Shown one piece after another: positions 9,936 through 20,539 of a stretch of 64,000 nucleotides of DNA. Within the stretch, counting starts at the first letter, position 1. Each line of letters begins with the position of its first letter. The notes under the pieces are model-generated. The model ran no database searches. It was not told the origin of the DNA and worked only from the letters and a program-made list of their open reading frames with translations. The stretch is from Bubalus kerabau (Eukaryota > Chordata > Mammalia > Artiodactyla > Bovidae), in contig NC_073646.1 in NCBI RefSeq assembly GCF_029407905.1, positions 12,852,001 through 12,916,000 of the forward strand. The letters are read 5' to 3'. Made by a program: the position numbers and the translations under genes.

Positions 9936-10145
9936 TCTATTATTTTCCTCTATTTCTTTGCATTGATCACTGAGAAAAGCTTTCTTATCTTTCCTTGCTA
10001 TTCTTTGGAACTCTGCATTCAGGTGGGTATACCTTTCCTTTTCTCCTTTGCCTGTCGTTTCTCTTCTTTTCTCAGCTATTTGTAAGGCCTCCTCAGAGAA
10101 CCATTTTGCCTTTTTGCATTTGTTTTTCTTGGGGATGGTCTTGAT

Positions 10146-10335
10146 TGGGGCTTCCCTGGTGGCTCAGCTGGTAAAGAATCTGCCTGCAGTGCTGGGGACC
10201 TGGGTTTGATCCCTGGGTTTGGAAGATCCCCTGGAGAAGGGAACAGCTACCCACTCCACTATTCTGGCCTGGAGAATTACATGGACTGTGTAGTCCATGG
10301 TGTCGAAGAGTCGGACATGACTGAATGACTTTTAC
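10146..10335 (+). mobile_element. Bov-tA SINE
   Basis: Sense copy with the full head (GGGGCTTCCCTGGTGGCTCA; GGTTTGATCCCTGGG). It is the subtype with CTACCCACTCC and GGACTGTGTAGTCCATGG in the body. It abuts the truncated 5' end of the BovB. Confidence 0.92.
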
Positions 10336-10497
10336 CACCCTCCAATGGCAACCATTATTATCATCCTTGCTTTTTTCTTTCAGTCTTTTTTTTTCTACAT
10401 AGATTTTTATACAGTGGAGATGATAACAAAAGAGAGTTTTAAGCAGGAAAGCTCTCCCTTTATGGAAGCCTACTCAACTTCTCAATAAACTAGAAAT

Positions 10498-10622
10498 TGT
10501 TTTGTGTTAAGTTGCTAAGTCATGTTCGACTCTTTGCAATCCCATGGACTGCATCACTCCAGGCTCCTCTGTCCTCCACTGTCTCCCAGTTTGCTCAAAT
10601 TCTTGTCCATTGAGTCAGGAAT
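10498..10622 (-). mobile_element. BovB LINE 3' end fragment
   Basis: AAGTTGCTAAGTCATGTTCG, CCATGGACTGCATCACTCC and CTTGTCCATTGAGTCAGG match the antisense BovB tail; about 125 bp. Confidence 0.85.
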
Positions 10623-10636
10623 TATGTAATGGATTT

Positions 10637-10770
10637 TTGTTTGTTTGTTTGAAATGTTTTATTTTAGAACAGTTTAGATTTACAGAAAAGTTGCAAAGAT
10701 AGCACAGAGAGCTCCTGTATACTCATTTATTAGTCCTTTAATTAATTGAAGTTTATGGCCACTACTTGTT
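10637..10770 (-). mobile_element. L1M 3' UTR fragment
   Basis: GAACAGTTTAGATTTACAGA then AAAGTTGCAAAGATAGCACA and GAGAGCTCCTGTATAC match the antisense 3' UTR of old mammalian L1. Confidence 0.65.
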
Positions 10771-11271
10771 GTCGGTCAGATAAAAAAATAGCCAAGTCCT
10801 AGGGCTTTGTCTTAAAACATGATGGCAGTCTCTGCCTCCCATATTTTCTGCAGCGGTAATGCTGGACCCTGAGGATGAGAGTTCACATCGATGACCCTGG
10901 AGGGACACATCTGTAGATCTTCCTCGCTCAGGCAGGAAATTAAGTCAGATGATAGAAAGATTCCCCATCACACAAGCCAAAATAAACCTAGCTTTCCATT
11001 CTACCTGAGATAAAGTTGCAGCATCCTCATTCTAGGAATATTCCTGCGGTCATCCTTGGAGCCATAGCCAGTTGGAGATGGTCCTATGGGATCTGACTCT
11101 AGGTCTTTCATGTCTGGGTGTGGACTGGGTGAAGTAGGGTTCCAGGAATCATTATAATTATGTTAGAAATGGGGTGTCTAGCATGACCAGACTGAGTGGT
11201 GCAGCCATAACTACTTATTAGGTCTTCTTTAACTCCAGATGAGTAACAGCTCACATGTTCCCTTCCATAGC

Positions 11272-11302
<31 letters not shown>

Positions 11303-11801
11303 ATTGTTGAGTCCCCCAACAATACTGCCTGAGTTAGGCAGTTTAAACCTTGGCAGCTTCTGAGTTCCTCTAGGATCCACTTGATTTTCACACTTTGGCT
11401 AAATGCAGGTTATCAGCACCTAATTTATTGTACACCTCTGTGGCTAGCTGCAATGGCTATTTTGCAAGTAGAAACCAGTAGACTACGGTACTCAAACTCC
11501 AAGTCTTCATATTAGACTTGTACGTCATTAACTTCTCCCCACCATTAAGTCTGCAGACGATGTATTACCAAATAGTCTCTTAATTGGTCATCATCTGGAT
11601 TAAAGTATTTCTTCCTCTTGTTTACCCCAAGTTCATTATTTTATTATCATCTCATAATTTCAAGGGAGTATGGTGGGGGTGGGGGGGCGATATTTCCATC
11701 ATCACTTTGAACCAAATTAAAGCACGTGAGCACAGTGTTCAGGAGTTTTTAAAGAGTGTTAGAGCGTTTGTGACAAGGGTTGCAAGGCTCTTCCTAATTC
11801 T
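10771..11801. other. Unrecognised non-coding DNA with a microsatellite
   Basis: About 1 kb with no recognised interspersed repeat. It contains a compound (TA)n(TG)n microsatellite at about 11270-11302. No convincing coding frame. Confidence 0.45.
11270..11302. repeat. (TA)n(TG)n microsatellite
   Basis: About 7 TA units followed by about 8 TG units. Likely length-polymorphic. Confidence 0.9.
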
Positions 11802-12071
11802 TCTTTTCTTTCTTTTTTTATTTGGCTGCATCGGGTCTTAGTTGTGGCATGCGGGATCTTGTTTGCATCATGCAGGGTCTTCACTGTGGCACATGGACCC
11901 TCCAGTTGTGGTGCATGGGCTCCAGGGTGTGCAGGCTTCAATAATTGCAGCACGTGGGCCTAGCTGCTCTGTGGCATGTTGGATCTTAGTTCCCCAACCA
12001 GGGATTGGGGAACTGCATTCCCTGTATTGCAAGGCAGATTCTTAACCACTGGACCTCGAGGGAAGTTCCCT
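11802..12071 (-). mobile_element. CHR-type tRNA SINE
   Basis: Antisense CHR-2-like SINE: T-rich start, TTTGGCTGCATCGGGTCTTA, AGTTGTGGTGCATGGGCTCC, GATCTTAGTTCCCCAACCAG, then the head remnant TTCTTAACCACTGGACC and the end GGAAGTTCCC. Confidence 0.88.
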
Positions 12072-12152
12072 GTAATTTCTGTTTTAAGTGTTTTATGGGA
12101 GAAGACATAGTCAAGGTTTTGAGGATGAACTTAGCAGCATGTAGCCATAGAT

Positions 12153-12236
12153 GACGGAGAAGGCAATGGCACCCCACTCCAGTACTCTTGCCTGGAAAAT
12201 CCCATGGACAGAGGAGCCTGGTAGGCTGCAGTCCAG
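12153..12236 (+). mobile_element. 3'-truncated Bov-A SINE
   Basis: Sense Bov-A starting GGAGAAGGCAATGGCACCCC and stopping abruptly at GCAGTCC, before the normal 'atggggtcgc...cacgactgag' tail. Nevertheless it has target duplications AGCCATAGAT at 12143-12152 and 12237-12246. Confidence 0.85.
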
Positions 12237-12246
12237 AGCCATAGAT

Positions 12247-12600
12247 AAAGGTCCTCAGTAGATGTTTCCTTTATTCTAATTGGCCTGCTTGTTTATATTG
12301 AATGAAGGTTTTCAGCCTAAAACCTCAGCATGTCAAGAATGAATATGTCCCCAAACCTATCCTTCTAGAATTCAGAGCCTACCTAAGACACTGGTAAGGA
12401 AGGAAGCAAACAGCTACAAAGGAGGGTGATAAGGAGGTGAAGGAAAGCCCCTGGGCAACTGCATTGGTCCAAGGGGGAAGTCATACTGTGATTTGTTCAC
12501 CATACTCCAGCTGTGCTACCCAGCCTTGCTGGCTATTCCTCTTAATGTGAACTGGTTCCAGAGACTGACTCACAGTGAACTGATGTATAAACCATTATGG
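12247..12600. other. Unrecognised non-coding DNA
   Basis: No repeat or gene recognised. Confidence 0.4.
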
Positions 12601-13213
12601 TGTTGTTGCTGCTGTTGTTGTTCAGTCACTAAGTTCTGTCCAACTCTTTGCAACCCCATGGATTGCAGCACGCTGTGTTTCCCTGTCCTTCCCTTTTTTC
12701 GGACTTTGCTCAAATTCATGTCCACTGAGTTGGTGATGCTATCTAACCATCTCATCCTCTGCCACTGTCTTATTTTACCTTCAATCTTTCCTGGAATCTC
12801 TGGGCCTTTTCCAAATCTGTCAGCTCTTCACATCAAGAAGCAAAAGTATTGGAGCTTCAGCTTCAGCATCCGTCATTCCAATGAATATTCAAGGTTGAGT
12901 TCTTTTAGGATTGACAGGCTTGATCTCCTTGCTGTCCAAGGGACTCTCAAGACTCTTCTCCAGCACCACAGTTTGAAAGCATCAGTTCTTTGGTGCTCAG
13001 CCTTCTATATGATCCAACTCTCACATCTGTACATTACTACTGGAAAAACCATAGCTTTGACAATATGGGCTTTTGTCAGCAAAGTGATGTCTCTGCTTTT
13101 TAATACACTGTCTAGGTTTGTCACAGCTTTTCTTCCAAGGAACAAGCGTCTTTTAATTTCATGGCTGCTGTCAGCATCCACAGTGATTTTGGAGGCCAAG
13201 AAAAAGGAGCCAT
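12601..13213 (-). mobile_element. BovB LINE 3' segment
   Basis: Antisense BovB starting at its (CAA)n-type tail (GTTGTTGCTGCTGTTGTTGT on this strand) and ending at CAGTGATTTTGGAGGCCAAG. A 243-residue plus-strand frame (12493-13224) across it is the antisense shadow. The minus frame 13005-13247 retains ESWII and HEIKRRLFLGRKAVTNLDS. Confidence 0.9.
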
Positions 13214-13815
13214 TAAGCAGATAAGTGAATTTCCTCTCAAGGACCAAACCATACAGGAAGCTCAGTTACAATCAAAGGATTCCTAAGGCAAAGGCTACCA
13301 CTGGGGATGCCAGAGTCTGCTGGTTTTGATACATAAGAGCCAATTATATATATCTCTTACTAAATCCACAGTCAATGGATTGTACAATCTGTATACAGAG
13401 AATTGTACACATCTCTTTCCAATCCAACATTTATGTTGCTTGTAATGAACCATGGTGGGAATAGGTACACTATCATACTTTGAAAATGTTACAAATTAGT
13501 GCTCCTTCCCCCAAAATCTGGTTGTTAAACATTTACCAGCATTTAAACCATTATCTGAACTATTATATGTGCTATAAGACATATTTAAGATGATAGGATT
13601 TCCCTAAACATCTGCTAGACAGTCCTGGGAAGGGCATGCACTATGTCTTCTTCCATAACACTCCTTGTTGTATGTGTGGCTGGGCAAGCACCCTTCTGAT
13701 GAGTGAATCTACTATTATGTATTAGCCTAGATTTTTTTTCTTGCTAGTTCTTTAAGGTAATATTATTTATTTCTCCTCTAGTGTCTATCTAAGGGAGAGA
13801 ATTGTACACATATGT
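13214..13815. other. Unrecognised non-coding DNA
   Basis: About 600 bp, AT-rich, no recognised repeat or coding signal. Confidence 0.4.
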
Positions 13816-13824
13816 AGTATTCCA

Positions 13825-14222
13825 GTACTCTAGCCTGGAAAATCCCATGGGCAGAGGAGCCTGGTAGGCTGCAGTCCGTGGGGTCACGAAGAGTCGGACA
13901 CGACTGAGCAACTTGACTTTCACTTTTCACTTTCATGTATTGGAGAAGGAAATGGCAACCCACTCCAGTGTTCTTGCCTGGAGAATCCCAGGGACAGAGG
14001 AGCCTGGAAGGCTGCAGTCCATGGGATCGCTGAGGGTCAGACATGACTGAACGACTTCCCTTTCACTTTTCACTTTCATGCATTGGAGAAGGAAATGGCA
14101 ACCCACTCCAGTATTCTTGCCTGGAGAATCCCAGGGATGGGGGAGCCTGGTGAGCTACCGTCTATGGGGTTGCGCAGAGTTGGACACGACTGAAGCGACT
14201 TAGCAGCAGCAGCAGCAGCAGC
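13825..14222 (+). mobile_element. Trimeric Bov-A SINE
   Basis: Three consecutive Bov-A monomers: a truncated first (from GTACTCTAGCCTGGAAAATC), a second after CTTTCATGTATTGGAGAAGG, and a third after CTTTCATGCATTGGAGAAGG. It ends in the (AGC)n tail typical of Bov-A2 (about 7 units). Target duplication AGTATTCCA at 13816-13824 and 14223-14231, so all three went in together. Confidence 0.92.
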
Positions 14223-14231
14223 AGTATTCCA

Positions 14232-14899
14232 TGATAACCCGGTTTCTAGATTCCAAATTCTCTGTGGCCATCTCACAGTTGTTCTTGCATACACTATTGA
14301 GGAGAGAGTGGAGAGATAAAAAAACAACAGTGAAGAAGTGGCTGTGGTCATTTTTAGTGACTGTTTCTATCTATCATTAAATATCTTCCCTAATACAATA
14401 GAGATAAATTTCATGGAAGCTTAAATTTCATGCTAAAACTGGCCTTCTGCTGATTCCAGGTCTTTGTTTGGACAAATGGAAGTCAGCAAAAGCCACAACT
14501 AAATGGATTTTGCTCTTCTTAATGAGGGATATAGTGCCCCCAAAATTAAGTTTTTTTCATTAGTGAAGATGAGGCTCCTTCATCAACCTTCACATTGTAC
14601 AAAGAAATAATGAAAAAAATACAGGCAGAAGGGAAGGAGACTAGACAAAGTAAACAATTAGTTTTGATTTATTGATCTCTGCAAGAAGATAGAGCTTTTG
14701 GCAGAACAAGGAGCATCGTTCTTAATTAGTGTCATGATTTTTCAAGAGTTATTGACAATGCAGTTTCTTTAGCCCTATTGTTTTCTTAATGCCAGCCTCT
14801 TTTCCTGTGTCCCTCACCATCTAGTTTGGGGGCTCCATCAGAGGAATGGGGGTGGAGAGAAGATTCTCTGCTTCTTCTTAGCAAACCATGAGAGTTCCT
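14232..14899. other. Unrecognised non-coding DNA
   Basis: No recognised repeat or gene. A 91-residue minus frame crossing the boundary is driven by the AGC repeat (poly-Ala). Confidence 0.4.
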
Positions 14900-15140
14900 G
14901 GATTGTATCATAGGAGAGTGTGGAAATGAGCCTTGGATTCAAATCCGAATTTGAATTGGCTAGTTGTTAACCTCGCTGGGTATTAGGTCACTTAGCTTGC
15001 TCGCCTATAGAAAAGAATATTCAGACCTGCCTTGTGATTTTGTGGAGAGAATTAGAGATGAACTGTGGAAGGCTTTTCACAGTTCATGGGGAAAGTGGCA
15101 GCTGTTAATAATAGCAATGATTAGACAGATTAATTTCTGC
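14900..15140 (+). mobile_element. MIR fragment
   Basis: Divergent sense MIR: GGATTCAAATCCGAATTTGA, TAGTTGTTAACCTCGC, TTAGGTCACTTAGC, then GTTAATAATAGCAATGATTA. Confidence 0.55.
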
Positions 15141-15149
15141 AACCTACTG

Positions 15150-15290
15150 ACGGGTACAGTATTTGTTATCCTAATAAATACTCACTGGGAACCTACTCTG
15201 TGGTGAAAACTGTTCTAGGCACTGAATTGTATCAGTGAATAAAACAGGGAAAAAAAATCCTTGACCTCATGGAGGTCATCATGATGTACT
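15150..15290 (-). mobile_element. Ancient MIR/L2-like repeat
   Basis: CTCACTGGGAACCTACTCTG, AACTGTTCTAGGCACTG, GTGAATAAAACAGGG, CCTTGACCTCATGGAGGT: the same ancient repeat type seen near 7100 and 29720. Confidence 0.55.
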
Positions 15291-15464
15291 ATCCTAGTAC
15301 CTTATTAATAATTCACAGCTAAAATTAGCATCTGAGTTGAGAAGACATGGGAAGCCTCAGCCTGATGGACAAGACTTTTAATTGAAAACCAAATTCCAGC
15401 ATTCGGGAAATGAAAGGAGCATGATCTGTGTCTGTTGGGAGGAAGCTAGGTGTATATTTCCTAA

Positions 15465-15660
15465 AGCAACATTTATTGAGCCCTTACAATAATATAGCAT
15501 CTCATTCAACCTTTTGAGTAGATTTGTTCCATGAAGCAGTTGTGATACAGAGAGCTTAGCAAACCTGTCCACGATGACCCACCTTAACATTGGTGGGGTC
15601 AGGTTTCAAACCCAGATGTACCTGATCCTGAACTCATGCTCTTAGCCAGGATTAACGAGA
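15465..15660 (-). mobile_element. MIR SINE
   Basis: Antisense MIR: CATTTATTGAGCCCTTACAA, 'gagagcttagcaaacctgtcc', CAGGTTTCAAACCCAGATGT, AACTCATGCTCTTAGCCAGG. Confidence 0.75.
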
Positions 15661-15810
15661 CACCAACTTGATGGATGAAGTCTTTCCTTCAAATTCTCCT
15701 TCGTTCCAGATTCAGGCACAGGTTATGGCACTAAGTTTCTGGAGAAAAGACTTATTTCAGTTAATTTTAATATGTTAGCTTTACAAGGGCATGGGACATG
15801 TCTTTCTGGC

Positions 15811-16033
15811 TGGCTTCTGTATTCCAGTGGTAAAGAATCTGCCTGCCAGTGCAGGAGATGCAGGAAACTCTGGTTCAATCCCTGTGTCAGGAAGATCCCC
15901 TGGGGTAGGAAAGGGCAACCCACTTCAGTATTTTTGCTGGGAGAATCCCATGGACAGAGGAGCCTGGCAGGCTATACAGTCCATGGGGTCACAAAGGATC
16001 AGACATGACTGAGTGACTGAACACACACACACA
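15811..16033 (+). mobile_element. Bov-tA SINE
   Basis: Sense copy: CAGTGGTAAAGAATCTGCCT, GGTTCAATCCCTGTGTCAGG, ATCCCATGGACAGAGGAGCC, tail GTGACTGAACACACACACAC ending in a short CA run. Confidence 0.9.
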
Positions 16034-16299
16034 CTGTATTCTAGAAGGTAATTGAGCTTCTGAAACTTACTAATTACCAGAAACTATTTTGAATGGATGA
16101 ATGAATCATTCATGAGTGACTATGGTAGGATATGTCCTTCCTGGTCCTTGGTCTTTTTGCAGAAAGGAAGAAAAAGGAAGTATGCTTATTCAGCACAAAG
16201 GACAGCGACGTGTGTTTCTTTGCTAAATTTGAGGGAGGATCAATGGCTAGATGAGCCTAAAAGATATGGTGGCATGGAAGGATGGCCAGAAATGAGAAA

Positions 16300-16400
16300 C
16301 TAGTAGGATCAGGTCATGAAGAGTCTTGAGTGGTGCATTTAGGAGATTGGACTCTATCTGAGGACTGTAGGGAGACAACTATGGAATGGCTGGAATGGGT
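16300..16400. mobile_element. Ancient mammalian repeat fragment
   Basis: GGATCAGGTCATGAAGAGTC then 'gagtggtgcatttaggagattggactctatctgag' resembles the ancient repeat 'gatcatgtagggccttgtaggcc...ttggattttattctgag'. Family unassigned. Confidence 0.45.
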
Positions 16401-16424
16401 GGGAGTTAAGACAAAGATTAAGAC

Positions 16425-16525
16425 AAAGGAGGGATTTACCCAAGGTCAGACAGCAGAATAATAACAGCAGAAACTAGAAACCCTAAAGCTGGAGAATTTC
16501 TTCTAAGCCACACTATGTTTTCTTA
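16425..16525 (-). mobile_element. MIR fragment
   Basis: TTACCCAAGGTCAGACAGCA then AGAAACTAGAAACCC and a 'ctaagccacactatg' end match antisense MIR. Confidence 0.55.
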
Positions 16526-16894
16526 ATTCTTATGGGGAAATGTGAAGTGAGCTTTAACTCTAGGCTATTTCTGTCCAGGACAGGTTTTATTTTACAGTTT
16601 GATTTTTTGATTTTGATCATCTCCATCAAGTTGGGACACCTCTGCCTCTAGACCAGAGTTTGAGACAAGCCTATATGTACCAAGAAGTGTCGACTGCCAC
16701 AGACACTTTGTGCCAGGTCCAAGGAATAATTAGGGACTAGAGTCCCAGGGGGGCAAAGGAGAGCAGGAGGTCAGTATTCAGGAGAACACCTTCAAATAGA
16801 TCTCTGGAAATAAGTTGGAGGAAGATCTAGGATGTTGTAAACATTGGGCAGGGTTGTTCAAGGCCCTGGGACCATCTTTCTTGGTGTCCTCAGC
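16526..16894. other. Unrecognised non-coding DNA
   Basis: No repeat or gene recognised. Confidence 0.4.
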
Positions 16895-17432
16895 CTTGAC
16901 ATGTGCATGCACCCACAGACACAAACAGGCACACATCCCTTCCAGCACACACCTGCATACTCACCACATACTTGTGACCCACACATATTGTCAACATATG
17001 TTTCCCACACAGTCTGAAGGCACACAAACACACATTCCCCGTCCTGAGTGAAATAATCCACCACATGCTCACATAAGCAAGAGCAGATGCAATGCCTTGG
17101 GTTCACATATCTTACGCATCCCTGCAGACGCACCAACACTACACACAGAATGCCCAGTTTCCACCACACACGCAGATAGCTCATGCTTTTAGCCACAGAA
17201 ATATACCACACACTGGTATCAAAACTGTTCCACCCGTGAAATTTACACACCTTACACTCCCTACCCAACCCAGTCACATGAAACACATTCTGGACCACCT
17301 TATTGCAGCAAAACACAGCCCACATTCTCTATATCTACATCCCTATCCTTACTCATATCTATATCTATATCATATCCATACACACACAAACCTTCATTCC
17401 TACATGTACATACACACAAATATGCTATGCCT
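16895..17432. repeat. CA-rich degenerate low-complexity tract
   Basis: About 540 bp rich in CACAC, ACACA and CATAC words (for example CACACAAACACACATTCCCC) without a strict unit; the end shifts to TATCTATATC-like words. It gives long H/T/C-rich chance frames on both strands. Probably a decayed microsatellite array. Confidence 0.7.
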
Positions 17433-17445
17433 ATGCCATGTATAT

Positions 17446-17780
17446 GGGGCTTCCCTGGTAGCTCAACTGATAAAGAATCCACCTGCAATGTGGAGACCCT
17501 GCTTCGATTCCTGGATTGGGAAGATCCCCTGGAGAAAGGATGGGCTACCCACTCCAGTATTCTTGGGCTTTCTTGGTGGTTCATATGGTAAAGAATCTGC
17601 CTGCAATGCAGAAGACCTGGGTTTGATCTCTGGGTTGGGAAGATCCCCTGGAGGAGGGCATGGCAACCCACTCCAGTATTCTTGCCTGGAGAATCCCCAT
17701 GGATGGAGGAGCCTGGTGGGCTACAGTCCACAGGGTCACAAAGAGTTGGACACAACTGAGCAACTAAACAAGAGCACAGC
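17446..17780 (+). mobile_element. Double-headed Bov-tA SINE
   Basis: Two consecutive tRNA heads (AACTGATAAAGAATCCACCT at about 17466 and ATATGGTAAAGAATCTGCCT at about 17584), each followed by the GGGAAGATCCCCTGGAG linker, then one Bov-A body and tail. One perfect 13 bp target duplication, ATGCCATGTATAT, at 17433-17445 and 17781-17793 flanks the whole, so it moved as a unit. Confidence 0.93.
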
Positions 17781-17793
17781 ATGCCATGTATAT

Positions 17794-18494
17794 ATCCTAT
17801 ATTTATTTCCTGGGGAACATAATTCAACAGTGAAAAAACTTCCTGGGGCCAAACACAATTCTTGCCTACTATCACTAAAAAAATATTATTTAAAGCTTAA
17901 AAATTTTATGGGGAAATAAGATTCTATTTGCCTATTTTTATATTCCTTAAGGTTAAACGTGGCCTTATTCCATGCTCAAGCAGCCTCTGGAATTATGTAA
18001 CTTCAGCAGCTCTGACTTCTGATGTCAGCATCTGCTCTACTGTTGGTGATGGGCGTGCAAGTTCCTTTTATCCACCACCACCAGCAGCAGGTGTTCTAGG
18101 CAAGGGGATATTTACTGCTGTGTTGCAGGGATGGAATATTTGGGGAGGGGGGAGAGTGATGCTCTCAGCTAGTTAGATGAGCTTCCTGCCACAGCTAGCC
18201 CTGCTTGGTGAAGGCTGAGGCTGAGACCAATGTATGAAAAATGGCCTATTCTTGGCACATATCCCTCCCCAAGATCTCTTGATGTGAGACAAATATCTGG
18301 AAAAGTGGGGACTCAGCTGACCAGGCTTAAATTCTGGGCCCAGTTGGCAAACTGGGAATGGAAATGAGGGGCCCATGTGAAGAGACTATGGTTCAGTACC
18401 TTGGGTTTTCGTGCTCATGTTCTGCAGGCACAAGGTCAGAGGTTTCCAGGAACCACCTACAGATAAGGATGGAATGGTCACTGTATCACCAGTT
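17794..18494. other. Unrecognised non-coding DNA
   Basis: About 700 bp with no recognised repeat or coding signal. Confidence 0.4.
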
Positions 18495-18505
18495 GGGGGT
18501 AGTAG

Positions 18506-18734
18506 CATGTGTGTGTGCTGTGCTCAGCTGTATCTAACTCTTTGCAACCCTGCAGACTTGTACCCCGCCAAACTCCTCTGTCTGTGGGATTATCTGGGCA
18601 AGAATACTGGAGTGGGTTGCCATTTTCTCCTCCAGGGGAATCTTCCTGATCCAGGAATTGAACCCATATCTCCTGTGTCTCCTGCATTGGCAGGCAGATT
18701 CTTTATCACTGAGCCACCTGGGAAGCCCTGGGAA
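18506..18734 (-). mobile_element. Bov-tA SINE
   Basis: Antisense copy ending in the head (GGAATTGAACCCATATCTCC; TTCTTTATCACTGAGCCACC; GGGAAGCCC). Target duplication GGGRGTAGTAG at about 18495-18505 and 18735-18745. Confidence 0.9.
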
Positions 18735-18749
18735 GGGAGTAGTAGAGCA

Positions 18750-18958
18750 TAGTATAAATTCATGGTGCCTGGAGCTGGTAGCTTTCCATCAAATTCCATC
18801 TCCTTTGTCTATTAGCTCCTGGATCTGGGGCAAGCCTCACTTTTCCCAACTCTAAAATGGGGATCATTGTGATGTCCAAAGAGATAATGGTGAGATGAAC
18901 ACAGCTCAATGCCCACCACACAGGAACCACTCAGTAGACATTATCATCATCATTTTTT
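18750..18958 (+). mobile_element. MIR SINE
   Basis: Sense MIR: CTGGGGCAAGCCTCACTTTT, CTCTAAAATGGGGATCATTG, GAACCACTCAGTAGACATTA, end ATCATCATCAT. Confidence 0.7.
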
Positions 18959-19093
18959 TTTAAAAGCCAAGCTTATTTTTCTATATTGACTCTGGCCAAG
19001 ATTGAATTGTAAGGAAACCCTGATCTTTTATTTCACCTTTGAAGGATGCACTTTGCTCTTCACCCATACTGACCTTTCAGTTGTTCCCCAAAT

Positions 19094-19326
19094 GGGCTTT
19101 CCAGGTGTCAGTGGTAAAGAATCCACCTGCCAATTCAGGAGACACAGGTTCAATCCCTGGGTTGGGAAGATTCCCTGGCAACCCACTCCTGTATTCTTGC
19201 CTGGGAAATAGCATGGACAGAGGAGACTGGCAGGCTACAGTCCACCAAAAGAGTAGGAGCAAAGAGTAAGACACAACTAGTGGGGGTTGCAAAGGAGCAG
19301 AACACAACTCAGTGACCAAAACAACA
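19094..19326 (+). mobile_element. Bov-tA SINE
   Basis: Sense copy: CAGTGGTAAAGAATCCACCT, GGTTCAATCCCTGGGTTGGG, internal deletion after ATTCCCTGG, tail 'gagcagaacacaactcagtgacc'. Perfect target duplication GTTCCCCAAAT at 19083-19093 and 19327-19337. Confidence 0.93.
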
Positions 19327-19389
19327 GTTCCCCAAATATACTAGCTCATACCTCTGTGTCTTTTCTCGTGCCGTCTTATCTCCCTGTGC

Positions 19390-19545
19390 TGCCCGCCTCT
19401 CTCTTGTTGGCTTGGCAAACCTTTACTCACCTTTCAAGTGTGGACTCAAATGTTACTTGATCTGAATAGCATCCTGGATTCCCCAAGGCAGACTTAGACT
19501 TCTGACCTACTGATCCTTGGGCATGGTGATCCCCTGCCCCCCATC
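19390..19545 (+). mobile_element. L2-like fragment
   Basis: TCACCTTTCAAGTGTGGACT then CAAATGTTACTTGATC resembles the L2 3' region 'ctcaggtctcagctcaaatgtcacctcctc'. Divergent. Confidence 0.4.
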
Positions 19546-19657
19546 CTTCACCAGTGTGGCAGACCTGGCCCTCTTTGGCAGCAGCAAGAGACAGGGAGAG
19601 TAGTTAAGAAGGAGGACTCACCACTGTCTACAGTATATTAAGATCAGTCTACTCCTA

Positions 19658-19816
19658 GCCTTGCTACTCAACCTGTGTTTTGGGGTTATCCTTGTCACCT
19701 GGGGGCTTGCTTTAGATGCAGAATTTCAACCTTACCCCTGAGCTTCTGAATCAGAATATAAATGTTAATAGTGGGGTGATTCATTTGAATAATGAGGTTT
19801 GGGAAACACTGTCTAG
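19658..19816 (+). mobile_element. MER5A-like DNA transposon
   Basis: CTACTCAACCTGTGTTTTGG, CACCTGGGGGCTTGCTTTAG, ATGCAGAATTTCAACC, GCTTCTGAATCAGAATATAA, GGTGATTCATTTGAATAATG and the end GGGAAACACTG match the short hAT element MER5A. Confidence 0.75.
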
Positions 19817-20539
19817 GGCTTCCCCCTTGCAATGATGGTGATAAGCTGGACAGGTGAAATAAAGGGCATCTGTGAACATTTGTCTGATGACTACCATGAC
19901 CATGGAAGAAACCCCGGGTAGATATTATATGTATGCATGATGCAATCAAGAATACAGTCTTGGTCTTTCATTGAATCCTCTAATTTTTCTCCATATTATC
20001 TTTTTCCTGCCTTCATCTCAAACCTCCCCCAAACTCTGTTCCCATATTTCCCAGATGGAAACAGCAAACTATGGGTTACTGTGTCTCTAATTATTGCATA
20101 TTTCTTTGCATATGGACTTTTTTTTTTACATTATCATCAACATGAGGAGGAATATCCACATATGGAACAACAAAGAGTGGTACCCAATCTCTGATTTTTC
20201 AGCGTATTGTATCCTGCCTCCATTTGGCTGAACAGCAGAGAATTCAGCCTCCTCTTACGGTCACAAGAATATAAATACTCTGTAGCTCTATCCTCTTTAT
20301 ATATCTCATCTACCAAGATGTGTTCCCTCAATTCTCCTCCATCGGTATCTATCTCTCCTGCTCTTATGAAAAGAATATTTCTAAATTTACATGACTGCAT
20401 AATTAAACCTTTACAAATCTTGAACTAAATATGTTTTGTATGCTTATTAATTAGCCAAATGCACTTTCTCTCATTCAGAAAAAAAAAATAAATTTCCCTG
20501 CTGATCGTTCTACATCAGCACGTGTCTCGTTCATAAGTT
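19817..20539. other. Unrecognised non-coding DNA
   Basis: About 720 bp with no recognised repeat. Short frames on both strands overlap and lack homology. Confidence 0.4.

Larger units (their letters stand above)
8183..10145 (-). mobile_element. BovB LINE, longest copy
   Basis: A 1.96 kb antisense BovB from its 3' tail (AGTCAGTCAGTTCAGTTACT) to TTTCTTGGGGATGGTCTTGA, about 60% of the usual 3.2 kb element. It contains the reverse transcriptase core but lacks the endonuclease domain. Several frameshifts and a 29 bp internal duplication inactivate it. A Bov-tA abuts the 5' end. Confidence 0.95.

Noticed and set aside
12493..13224. 243-residue plus-strand open frame
   Set aside because: Almost all of it is the antisense shadow of a BovB LINE whose coding strand is minus. 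The Cys run comes from the BovB tail repeat.
17092..17919. 275-residue plus-strand open frame
   Set aside because: Its first half translates a CA-rich low-complexity tract (His/Thr/Tyr-rich) and its second half is the antisense/sense translation of a Bov-tA SINE. No domain and no plausible start context.
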